Positions 1 to 5,705 of a stretch of DNA of 6,757 nucleotides are shown here, one piece after another (within the stretch, counting starts at the first letter, position 1; each line of letters starts with the position of its first letter). Both the position numbers and the translations under genes were made by a program. The DNA lies in NCBI GenBank assembly GCA_002368735.1, contig DFEQ01000043.1:1-6757 (forward strand). The letters are read 5' to 3'. Source of the stretch: Christensenella sp. UBA3798. GTDB taxonomy: Bacteria > Bacillota > Clostridia > Christensenellales > CAG-1252. The notes below the pieces were generated by a model. That model was given only the letters and a program-made list of their open reading frames with translations. It was not told where the DNA came from and did not search any database.

Positions 1-52
1 GACGATGCCCATCATTGCCAATCTCGTAAGCGTGATATCCTCTATGCTATGA
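1..52 (+). CDS. spoIIIAD: Stage III sporulation protein AD, C-terminal end only
   Basis: An open frame enters from the left edge (codons read from base 2) and ends at TGA 50-52. The visible residues are TMPIIANLVSVISSML, a hydrophobic tail fitting the last membrane segment of SpoIIIAD, a small integral membrane protein of the SpoIIIA complex. Its stop overlaps the spoIIIAE start as ATGA (49-52), typical of coupled genes in this operon. The identification rests mainly on gene order (AD always precedes AE) and on hydrophobicity, because only 16 codons are visible. Confidence 0.75.
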   Translation, partial: TMPIIANLVSVISSML

Positions 53-1239
53 AGCGCGGTTTCTTGTGGTGTTTTATCGCTTTTATTGTCCTATTTTTCA
101 GCGTTAATTGTAACGTCACGCTTGCCGAATCACGCACTAAGGAAGAGGTGGAAGAGCAGCTCGGCAACGAGATACAAAGGTATATCGATAGTTTAGACCT
201 CGGTGAGTTCGAGCGTTTTATCAAAGATTTAGAAGCCCCCGATGAATTGACGGAAGGCGGCGCGAAAAACTTGATAAACTCCTTCGTGAAAGGGGATATC
301 CCCATCTCGGTCAGTGGATTATTCTCATACCTCGGAGAGCAGGCTCTCGGCGCGTTGACAGGGACCCTTGCCGCGCTACTCACCGTAGTCATCATTGCTG
401 TGATGAACAGTATATTATCGGGTTTGACGTCGGGGTTTGTGAAAAAGCAGACCATCGAGATCGTGCATTACGTCTGTTATACCCTCGTCGTATCCATTGT
501 GATGGCGAAGGTTGGCGGCATCGTAATGGAATGTAGGGATTTCTGCAAGGGGGTCGAGCGCTTTACGCAAGGGGTATTTCCCCCTTTGATAACTTTGATG
601 AGCGCCCTCGGCGGCAGTGTTTCGACATCTATCTATAAGCCGCAACTCGCGCTTTTTTCCATGGTCATCGGGAAGGTATTCGGAACCATTATCCTGCCCT
701 TATTTATCGCGGCGATAGCCTTTTGCTTGATAGGAAATCTCTCTTCCGCTGTAAAGATGGATAAGATACAGTCGGCGATACGCTATTGCTCTACCTTGAT
801 AGTCACCGCGATCTTCGGTCTCTTCATGACCTATCTGACCGTCGCCGGGATCACCGGAGGCATGGTGGATGGGGTGGGTATCAAGGCGGCAAAATTCGTT
901 CTTTCGGGATACGTACCTATTCTCGGCGGATATCTTTCGCAGGGATTTGACCTCATTTCGGCGGGGTGCGTATTGATAAAGAACTCCATCGGAATGATAG
1001 GCATTATCGCGGTCATCTATATGATAATCAAGCCCATTCTCCACGTGACGATATTCTCCTTAGCTTTAAAAATCGTTGCCTCCATCGTCCAGCCCATCGG
1101 CGACAAGCGCGTTTCCGATTTTTTATACTCTGTATCTAACGCCACCAAGATACTCGTCACCACTATCCTCGGGACCGGTTTTGTACTCATCATCACCTTG
1201 CTCCTAATGATAGTTACCTGCAACGTGGGGGTTCTGTGA
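49..1239 (+). CDS. spoIIIAE: Stage III sporulation protein AE, polytopic membrane protein
   Basis: This is the large integral membrane component of the SpoIIIA complex, which with forespore SpoIIQ forms the channel linking mother cell and forespore during engulfment. The protein has 396 aa, close to the B. subtilis length of about 399. Residues 1-27 look like a Sec signal peptide with probable cleavage after TLA. A charged, probably extracytoplasmic segment follows (28-85), then hydrophobic stretches near 101-126, 140-158, 202-229, 247-268, 316-347 and 366-390. Family-like stretches include the KFVLSGYVPILGGYLS region (282-297) and VQPIGDKRVSDFL (347-359). The start ATG overlaps the spoIIIAD stop by 4 nt and no clear Shine-Dalgarno is visible, so translation is probably coupled. 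In the known operon transcription is by the mother-cell factor sigma-E from upstream of spoIIIAA, outside this window. Confidence 0.95.
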   Translation: MKRGFLWCFIAFIVLFFSVNCNVTLAESRTKEEVEEQLGNEIQRYIDSLDLGEFERFIKDLEAPDELTEGGAKNLINSFVKGDIPISVSGLFSYLGEQALGALTGTLAALLTVVIIAVMNSILSGLTSGFVKKQTIEIVHYVCYTLVVSIVMAKVGGIVMECRDFCKGVERFTQGVFPPLITLMSALGGSVSTSIYKPQLALFSMVIGKVFGTIILPLFIAAIAFCLIGNLSSAVKMDKIQSAIRYCSTLIVTAIFGLFMTYLTVAGITGGMVDGVGIKAAKFVLSGYVPILGGYLSQGFDLISAGCVLIKNSIGMIGIIAVIYMIIKPILHVTIFSLALKIVASIVQPIGDKRVSDFLYSVSNATKILVTTILGTGFVLIITLLLMIVTCNVGVL

Positions 1240-1240
1240 T

Positions 1241-1693
1241 ATGGCGACTTGGATACTCAGCATCGTAGGCACTGTGCTCACCATCACATTAACGGAAGTG
1301 ATGCTTCCCGAAGGGAATACGGCAAAGTTTATAAAGGGCGTGATATCTCTTATGGTGATATACGTGGTGATCGTGCCCATCCCCGCGCTACTTCGCTCGG
1401 AGATAAATATAAATTCCTTTTTCGATTTTACTTCATCGAGTTATGAATCGGACAAAGCCTTCATAGGAATTATTAAAGAGGACAAACAGTCCGCGCTCGG
1501 TGAAGATATCAACGCATCGTTTGCCGAAAGGGGACTGACGGCGGCAGTCACCGTTGTCCTCGACGAAAACTACGAGGTCGCACAGGTATTCCTTACCGCG
1601 ACCGACAAAGATCTCGACGAGGCGTATCGCCTGACGGTGAAGGCGCTTGCCGTAAAGGAGGATAAGATAGTGATCAATGAAGTTGTTACGTGA
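1241..1693 (+). CDS. spoIIIAF: Stage III sporulation protein AF (short form)
   Basis: This is a membrane-anchored component of the SpoIIIA channel complex. Two N-terminal hydrophobic segments (about 3-20 and 30-50) flank the family signature LTEVMLPEGNTAKFIKGVI, and the second ends in VVIVPIPALL. The rest is a soluble domain whose last 65 residues read as an alternating strand-helix-strand fold (TAAVTVVLDE, then a helix around DLDEAYRLTVKAL, then DKIVINE), consistent with the ring-building-motif fold described for SpoIIIAF. It has 150 aa, against about 206 in B. subtilis. The missing length lies in the linker after the membrane hairpin and inside the soluble domain. It starts one base after the spoIIIAE stop, with a G-rich run (GTGGGGG) upstream, and overlaps spoIIIAG by 17 nt. 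Confidence 0.92.
   Translation: MATWILSIVGTVLTITLTEVMLPEGNTAKFIKGVISLMVIYVVIVPIPALLRSEININSFFDFTSSSYESDKAFIGIIKEDKQSALGEDINASFAERGLTAAVTVVLDENYEVAQVFLTATDKDLDEAYRLTVKALAVKEDKIVINEVVT
1654..1661 (+). promoter_or_regulatory. Shine-Dalgarno AAAGGAGG for spoIIIAG, long spacing
   Basis: A near-perfect anti-SD match lies inside the end of spoIIIAF, 15 nt before the spoIIIAG ATG at 1677. That spacing is longer than the usual 5-10 nt. A nearer start is excluded because the spoIIIAG frame has a TAG stop at 1668-1670 and no start codon between it and 1677. Confidence 0.6.
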
Positions 1694-2084
1694 AGCGAAA
1701 ACGAAAATTGCTAACAGTAAATGGTTCACTCGTTTGAAAAGCGTCAAGAACCTCGAGATAGTCGTCGCCGTCATACTTGCCCTCATCGCTATCGTCGTAT
1801 ACTTTGTCATCGCGGGGGGGAGAAATGGTAAGTCGGCATCCGCAAGCGCCGAAATGACCGAGAACGAAAAGAGGGTCGCCGAAATGATATCCGAGATATC
1901 GGGCGTAGGCGATGCACGCGTCTTGATAACCTCGGGCGCCGACAAAGAGATCGTCGGGGTCGTCGTGGTGGCTGAGGGCGCAGGCGGGATGGACAACCGG
2001 GTCAAAATCATTCGTCTTATTGAAAAAGCCACCGGCGCAACGGTGGATAGAATAGAAATCTTTGAAATGGAAAAGGGAGGATAA
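1677..2084 (+). CDS. spoIIIAG: Stage III sporulation protein AG, minimal ring-building form
   Basis: This is the ring-forming component of the mother-cell side of the SpoIIIA-SpoIIQ channel. A cytoplasmic N-terminus (1-26) leads into one transmembrane segment (about 27-46), then a short Ser/Ala/Gly linker and a C-terminal ring-building motif. That motif reads helix (TENEKRVAEMISEISGVG), strand (DARVLITSG), strand (EIVGVVVVAEGA), helix (DNRVKIIRLIEKATG) and strand (DRIEIFEM). ISGVGDARVLI and GVVVVAEGA are hallmark family stretches. It has 135 aa against about 229 in B. subtilis. The two central strands are joined by only a few residues (ADK), where the B. subtilis protein carries the long insert that forms its large beta-barrel. 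It starts inside spoIIIAF (17 nt overlap) and ends 4 nt before spoIIIAH. The identification is firm; the structural consequence is inferred. Confidence 0.92.
   Translation: MKLLREAKTKIANSKWFTRLKSVKNLEIVVAVILALIAIVVYFVIAGGRNGKSASASAEMTENEKRVAEMISEISGVGDARVLITSGADKEIVGVVVVAEGAGGMDNRVKIIRLIEKATGATVDRIEIFEMEKGG
2074..2080 (+). promoter_or_regulatory. Shine-Dalgarno AGGGAGG deciding the spoIIIAH start
   Basis: The element lies inside the 3' end of spoIIIAG, 8 nt before the ATG at 2089. It favours that start over the in-frame ATG at 2062, which would add nine charged residues (MKWKREDNF) and lacks a well-placed ribosome site. Confidence 0.75.
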
Positions 2085-2088
2085 CTTT

Positions 2089-2580
2089 ATGTCTAATAAA
2101 AAGAAGATAATCATCATTTGCTCAATGGTCGTTTTGCTGGTCGCGGCGGCATACCTGAACGTATTGATAACCAAGAAGAATACCGAAAAGGTCAGCGGGA
2201 CGATAAGCGACGACTCTTCCACCGTAGTTTCGTTCTTTACGAGCTACAGAAGCGCGCGCGACGCATCCAGACAGGAGAGCTTTATGTATTACGACTCCAT
2301 CATCAATTCCGAGACTGCTTCCGTTGCGGCAATAGCGGGCGCCGAGGATAAAAGGGCGGAACTCGTAGGATTCACCGAGACTGAGCTCGTTCTGGAAGGA
2401 CTCATCAAAGCCAAGGGATTCGAGGACGCCGTCGTCACGATCTCTACCGCGAACGTTAACGCCGTGGTAAAGAAGAACGGAGAATTGGACGCCGAGGACG
2501 CCGCGCAGATACTGTCCGTCATCACAGCGGAAACGGGCGTTACCGCAAGTAAGGTAATTATCACGCCGTATTCTGTTTGA
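2089..2580 (+). CDS. spoIIIAH: Stage III sporulation protein AH, SpoIIQ partner
   Basis: SpoIIIAH sits in the mother-cell membrane and its extracellular domain binds forespore SpoIIQ across the intermembrane space, joining the two halves of the channel. The 163-aa protein has a basic N-terminus (MSNKKK), one transmembrane segment (about 7-24), a Ser/Thr-rich linker, then a long helix with the R..R family pattern (YRSARDASRQESFMYYDSII). A YscJ/FliF-like ring-building fold follows, with the typical ELVLEGLIKAKGFEDAVVTI, NVNAVVK and KVIITPYS stretches. The start at 2089 is chosen over 2062 because of the well-spaced AGGGAGG. It is the last gene of the spoIIIA operon and is followed by a strong terminator. 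It is slightly shorter than the B. subtilis protein (about 218 aa) but contains the whole C-terminal domain. Confidence 0.94.
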   Translation: MSNKKKIIIICSMVVLLVAAAYLNVLITKKNTEKVSGTISDDSSTVVSFFTSYRSARDASRQESFMYYDSIINSETASVAAIAGAEDKRAELVGFTETELVLEGLIKAKGFEDAVVTISTANVNAVVKKNGELDAEDAAQILSVITAETGVTASKVIITPYSV

Positions 2581-2598
2581 GACAGAAGGAGAAAAACC

Positions 2599-2633
2599 GG
2601 GCAACTCTCAACGAGAGTTGCTCTTTTTTTATT
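2599..2633 (+). terminator. Intrinsic terminator of the spoIIIA operon
   Basis: The stem GCAACTCTC (2601-2609) pairs perfectly with GAGAGTTGC (2613-2621) around a 3-nt loop, and can extend by G-U and G-C pairs to 2599/2623. Seven T residues follow (2624-2630). It lies 18 nt after the spoIIIAH stop and separates the sporulation operon from the vegetative operon. An A5 run on the 5' side may give weak activity in the other direction. Confidence 0.93.
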
Positions 2634-2691
2634 AAAACCGATTTTTTTCAAATAAAAACCACTTTGCGCGTACGATAAATATTCTATGTAC

Positions 2692-2720
2692 TTGAAAAAT
2701 AAGTATTTTTATGCTATAAT
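2692..2720 (+). promoter_or_regulatory. Vegetative (sigma-A) promoter of the Asp23-nusB-folD-xseAB-ispA operon
   Basis: The -35 TTGAAA (2692-2697), a 17-bp spacer and the -10 TATAAT (2715-2720) are close to consensus, with a TG one base before the -10 (extended -10). The sequence upstream (about 2630-2690) is AT-rich and could act as an UP element. The expected start of transcription is around 2724-2727, immediately before or within the GGAGG at 2727-2731. The mRNA leader would then be only about 9-12 nt. Confidence 0.85.
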
Positions 2721-2735
2721 TCAGTCGGAGGAAAT

Positions 2736-3056
2736 ATGATAGACGACAATAGGTATGAGGAGATAATCGCATCCATTGCCGCCGTTGCCGCTTTCAAGGT
2801 GGACGGCGTGGCATCTTTGTCTTGCGTTGCGGGCATGAAAGGGAAGTCCCCGCGCAAGATGCCGAGGAGCGTGGTGGTGGCGATAGAGGAGGACAATGTC
2901 ACCATAGACATATACGTCAACGCCTTTTCGGGCGTGACTGTCCCCGACCTCGCATACGACTTGCAGAAGAGCATCTCTTCCGAGGTGGAAAAGTCCACTA
3001 AGTTCAAGGTAAAAGCCGTCAACGTCAACGTGGCGGGCGTCGTCTTCAATCAATAA
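2736..3056 (+). CDS. Asp23/Gls24 family protein (YqhY-like)
   Basis: This 106-aa soluble protein belongs to the Asp23/Gls24 (DUF322) family. The signatures are an N-terminal helix leading to AAFKVDGVASLSC, a central strand pattern (VVVAIEEDNVTIDIYVNAFSGVTVPDLAYDLQKSI) and a C-terminal VKAVNVNVAGVVF. It sits where B. subtilis has yqhY, directly upstream of nusB. YqhY has been linked to control of acetyl-CoA carboxylase and lipid synthesis; other family members relate to cell-envelope stress, and no enzymatic activity is known. It is shorter than YqhY (about 135 aa), with the ends trimmed. GGAGG at 2727-2731 sits only 4 nt before the ATG. Family membership is confident, the exact role is not, and accBC is not adjacent here. 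Confidence 0.9.
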   Translation: MIDDNRYEEIIASIAAVAAFKVDGVASLSCVAGMKGKSPRKMPRSVVVAIEEDNVTIDIYVNAFSGVTVPDLAYDLQKSISSEVEKSTKFKVKAVNVNVAGVVFNQ

Positions 3057-3058
3057 CT

Positions 3059-3481
3059 ATGAGCAGGAAAAACGCAAGGGAAACACTATATAAACTCGTC
3101 TTTGAATATCTCTTTTCCGGGTCTATTAACGAGCAGACCGAGGGACTTCTCCTCTTGGATGCGACGCTCTCGGACGACGATAAAGAGTATATCGCTAGTT
3201 GCTATCGCGGTATCGCGGAGCACTACGACGAATTGACGGCGTATATCGTAAAGTATGCTACCGGTTATGCTTCGGTCGAGCGTCTTGTCAAGGGGGATCT
3301 GACGGCAATGCTCATATCTTCCTACGAGCTCGCTTACCTCTCGGATATACCTGCGAGCGTATCCATCAGCGAAGCGGTAGAACTTGTTAAGCAGTTTAGC
3401 ACAAGCAAGAGCAGCGGCTTTGTGAACGGTGTGCTGGCGAGTATAAATAGGGAGGTTAGAAATCATGGGGAAGATAATTGA
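3059..3481 (+). CDS. nusB: Transcription antitermination factor NusB
   Basis: NusB, with NusE (S10), binds boxA RNA and promotes antitermination of rRNA operons. The 140-aa product matches the all-helical family in length. It shows the N-terminal RKNARETLYKLVFEYLF pattern, the VKGDLTAMLISSYELAYLSDIPASVSISEAVEL core (98-130 region) and the hallmark FVNGVLASI near the C-terminus. It starts 2 nt after the Asp23 stop without a recognisable Shine-Dalgarno, so it probably depends on translational coupling. It overlaps folD by 17 nt. The order YqhY-NusB-FolD is the conserved Bacillota arrangement. Confidence 0.95.
   Translation: MSRKNARETLYKLVFEYLFSGSINEQTEGLLLLDATLSDDDKEYIASCYRGIAEHYDELTAYIVKYATGYASVERLVKGDLTAMLISSYELAYLSDIPASVSISEAVELVKQFSTSKSSGFVNGVLASINREVRNHGEDN
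3449..3455 (+). promoter_or_regulatory. Shine-Dalgarno AGGGAGG for folD
   Basis: It lies inside the nusB 3' end, 9 nt before the folD ATG at 3465, and supports that start within the 17-nt overlap. Confidence 0.7.
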
Positions 3482-4316
3482 CGGTAAGGCGATCGCGACG
3501 GCGCTTCAAGATCGGCTCAGAGAGCAAATTGCATATTTCTCGATGACGGTCGGCAGAAAACCCAAACTCGCGGTCATAATGGTGGGGGAGGACCCTGCAA
3601 GTACTATCTACGTGCGCAATAAAATTCGCGCTTGCGAAGCAGTGGGCGTCAATTCCGAGGCGTATCGTTTGGCGGAAAGTACCGAACAGAGCTATTTGGA
3701 AGAGCTTGTCCGCAAACTCAACGAAGATAGGAGCGTGGACGGCATTTTGGTTCAGTTGCCCCTGCCTTCGCACTTAAATTCCAAAAAGATCATCACATTG
3801 ATAGACCCCAAGAAGGACGTGGACGGCTTTTCCGAGGTCAACCTCGGGTCTCTCCTGTTGGACGACAAGAAAGGACTGTATTCCTGCACCCCTCTCGGCA
3901 TCATCCAACTCATTCGCAGTACCGGCGTAGAGCTTGCAGGGAAGCACGCTGTCGTGGTCGGACGTTCCAACGAGGTGGGTAAGCCCATCGCGCTGATGCT
4001 CCTTCAGCACAATTGTACGGTCACCATTTGTCATAGTAAGACGATGGACCTCGCATCCTATACTCGTACGGCGGATATCCTCGTCGTTGCGGTGGGAAAG
4101 AGCAAACTCGTGACCGGAGATATGGTCAAGGAGGGCGCTATCGTCATCGACGTTGGGATCAATCGCGACGCGGAAGGCAAGCTGTGCGGTGATGTCGATT
4201 TTGCCTCGGTAATGCCCAAGGCGGGCTATATCACTCCCGTCCCGGGCGGCGTAGGACCTATGACCATCGCCATGCTCATGGCAAATACCTTGAAAGCGGC
4301 AAAAGGGAATGTTTAA
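3465..4316 (+). CDS. folD: Bifunctional methylenetetrahydrofolate dehydrogenase / methenyltetrahydrofolate cyclohydrolase
   Basis: FolD interconverts 5,10-methylene-THF, 5,10-methenyl-THF and 10-formyl-THF using NADP(H), supplying one-carbon units for purine and formyl-Met synthesis in the cytoplasm. The 283-aa length is standard. Visible motifs are the catalytic Y49xxxK53 (STIYVRNK), VDGILVQLPLP (91-101), DPKKDVDGF (114-122), CTPLGI (141-146), the Rossmann dinucleotide motif VVGRSNEVGKP (164-174), GDVDF (242-246) and the C-terminal TPVPGGVGPMT (257-267). All the key residues I know are present, so it should be active. The CTP motif is preceded by Ser140 where Pro is usual, a minor change. 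It overlaps nusB by 17 nt and xseA by 8 nt, so it is an internal gene of the operon. Confidence 0.98.
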   Translation: MGKIIDGKAIATALQDRLREQIAYFSMTVGRKPKLAVIMVGEDPASTIYVRNKIRACEAVGVNSEAYRLAESTEQSYLEELVRKLNEDRSVDGILVQLPLPSHLNSKKIITLIDPKKDVDGFSEVNLGSLLLDDKKGLYSCTPLGIIQLIRSTGVELAGKHAVVVGRSNEVGKPIALMLLQHNCTVTICHSKTMDLASYTRTADILVVAVGKSKLVTGDMVKEGAIVIDVGINRDAEGKLCGDVDFASVMPKAGYITPVPGGVGPMTIAMLMANTLKAAKGNV

Positions 4317-5487
4317 AAAGACACTTTCAGTAGAAGAACTCAACGGATATATCCATAATATCTTCGACGCTGAGGAGATGCTCCACGGCGTAACTGTTTT
4401 CGGTGAGGTATCGGGTTTCAAGATAAGCGGCGCGCACGCCTATTTCACGATCAAGGGGAAGGACGCCGCCATTCCTTGTAATCTTTTCAGTTATCGTCGT
4501 ACCTACGTTCCCAAAGAGGGGGAAAGCGTGCTTTTAAAAGGGACGCCCGATTTTTACGTCAAGACGGGGCGGCTCTCCTTTAACGTTCAGACCGTTCAAC
4601 CGGTCGGAATGGGGGACTTGCACGCGCAATTTGAAAAATTAAAAGCTCAGCTTCTTGCCGAAGGGATATTTGCTCCCGAGCACAAGGTGATCGTCCCGGA
4701 TTTTTGCCGCGACGTGTGCGTTATCACCAGCAAGACGGGCGCCGTGATACGTGACATCTATCGAACGGTCAGAAACGTGAATAAGTCTATCAACTTGCAC
4801 GTTTACAACGTGCGAGTGCAGGGTGAGGGCGCAGAATACGAGATCGCGAACGCCTTAAAGCGGGTGGACGGCAGATACGACGCCATCATCATAGCGCGCG
4901 GCGGTGGCTCGCTTGAAGACCTTGCGCCTTTTAATACCGAGGTGATCGCTCGCGCTATCTACGATGTGGAAACGCCTGTCATTTCTGCCGTCGGTCATGA
5001 GACCGACTTTACCATATGTGACTTTGCGGCCGATCTCCGTGCCGCTACCCCCACTGCGGCGGCGCATCATATAGCTTTTGATGAAAACAAACTGATGGAG
5101 GAGATATTCGGTCATCTCACAAGCATAGGGAAGCGTATTCAAGAAGACTTGATCAAAGGACAGCGCGACCTTGCCGTCCTCGCAAAAACACTGACGCATT
5201 CGGCTACTTTGATAACCGAAAAGGCGGCGAATAAATATAAGATAGTCGAGGGCGCTTTGACCTCTGCCGCCAAAAGTTTTATCACCGCAAAAGAAGCTTT
5301 GCTTGATAAGTCGCTCATTGCCTATAACGCGGCTAACCCCCTTGAAATTATCAAGAAGGGCTATTTCGGCGCGTCGAAAGGGGGGCGACGTATCACGTCC
5401 AGTGAAGAAGTTGCCGTCGGAGACGACCTGGAACTCATTGCAAAAGACGGCACGATATACACCAAAGTAAAGGAGATAAAGAAATGA
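4309..5487 (+). CDS. xseA: Exodeoxyribonuclease VII large subunit (short form)
   Basis: This is the catalytic subunit of exonuclease VII, which degrades single-stranded DNA from either end and works with several XseB subunits. An N-terminal OB-fold DNA-binding domain (about 6-100, with LSVEELNGYI and GEVSGFK) precedes the catalytic domain. That domain carries TSKTGAVIRDI (140-150), RGGGSLEDLAPFN (197-209) and SAVGHETDFTICDF (226-239) leading into DLRAATPTAAA. A helical region (about 253-340) and a C-terminal beta segment (NPLEIIKKGY onward) follow. The length is 392 aa against about 450 in B. subtilis and E. coli, and the missing part is in the helical, probably coiled-coil, region that holds XseB. 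An AAAGGGA run abuts the ATG directly, too close for a normal ribosome site, so coupling to folD (8-nt overlap) is likely. The frame has a stop at 4291, so no better start exists upstream. Confidence 0.96.
   Translation: MFKKTLSVEELNGYIHNIFDAEEMLHGVTVFGEVSGFKISGAHAYFTIKGKDAAIPCNLFSYRRTYVPKEGESVLLKGTPDFYVKTGRLSFNVQTVQPVGMGDLHAQFEKLKAQLLAEGIFAPEHKVIVPDFCRDVCVITSKTGAVIRDIYRTVRNVNKSINLHVYNVRVQGEGAEYEIANALKRVDGRYDAIIIARGGGSLEDLAPFNTEVIARAIYDVETPVISAVGHETDFTICDFAADLRAATPTAAAHHIAFDENKLMEEIFGHLTSIGKRIQEDLIKGQRDLAVLAKTLTHSATLITEKAANKYKIVEGALTSAAKSFITAKEALLDKSLIAYNAANPLEIIKKGYFGASKGGRRITSSEEVAVGDDLELIAKDGTIYTKVKEIKK
5469..5475 (+). promoter_or_regulatory. Shine-Dalgarno AAAGGAG for xseB
   Basis: It lies within the last codons of xseA, 8 nt before the xseB ATG at 5484, and is one of the best-placed ribosome sites inside this operon. 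A strong site suits the excess of XseB over XseA needed in the exonuclease VII complex. Confidence 0.7.
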
Positions 5488-5705
5488 CGTTTGAAGAGAT
5501 ATTGAAGCAGCTCTCTGAGATATCCGCATCGCTGGAAAACGCTTCTCTTCCATTGGAAGAGGGTATTACTTTGTACGGCAAAGGATTGGAGCTTGCCAAA
5601 CAAGCGATAGCTGCCCTAAAGGACGCAAAAGGGAAGATAACCTTGCTTACCGACGAACTCGGGAAACTTGCGGATACCGCATTTTCGGTGGATGACGATG
5701 ATTGA
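5484..5705 (+). CDS. xseB: Exodeoxyribonuclease VII small subunit
   Basis: XseB is a small helical-hairpin protein, several copies of which coat the XseA coiled coil and are needed for exonuclease VII activity. The 73-aa product has the family core TFEEILKQLSEISASLENASLPLEEGITLYGKG in the first half (split here as helix 1, the LPLEE turn, then helix 2 LYGKGLELAKQAI) and an acidic tail (DDDD). It overlaps xseA by the ATGA arrangement (5484-5487) and overlaps ispA by 8 nt. Length and motif are normal for the family. Confidence 0.95.
   Translation: MTFEEILKQLSEISASLENASLPLEEGITLYGKGLELAKQAIAALKDAKGKITLLTDELGKLADTAFSVDDDD

Noticed and set aside
94..130. Possible lipoprotein lipobox at Cys21 of SpoIIIAE
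   Set aside because: The residues before the cysteine (SVN) do not match the L-A/S-G/A-C lipobox. The segment reads better as an ordinary signal peptide ending in TLA.
2062..2088. Longer spoIIIAH starting at ATG 2062
   Set aside because: It would put nine charged residues before the normal MSNKKK membrane-protein start and lacks a well-placed Shine-Dalgarno, whereas AGGGAGG is 8 nt before ATG 2089.
2583..2633. AGAAGGAG after spoIIIAH as the ribosome site of a small gene
   Set aside because: No start codon lies at a suitable distance and the sequence runs directly into the terminator hairpin.
3774..4421. 215-aa open frame on the minus strand
   Set aside because: It is antisense to the highly conserved folD and the xseA start, with no protein motif in its translation.
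4855..5553. 232-aa open frame on the minus strand
   Set aside because: It lies opposite xseA and xseB, whose products are clearly recognisable. Its translation has no family features and no ribosome site was seen, so it is a shadow of codon bias.
5668..5697. Longer ispA starting at TTG 5668 or ATG 5692
   Set aside because: The added N-terminus (RIPHFRWMT) does not fit the family and there is no ribosome site at the right distance. GGTGG at 5687-5691 supports ATG 5698.
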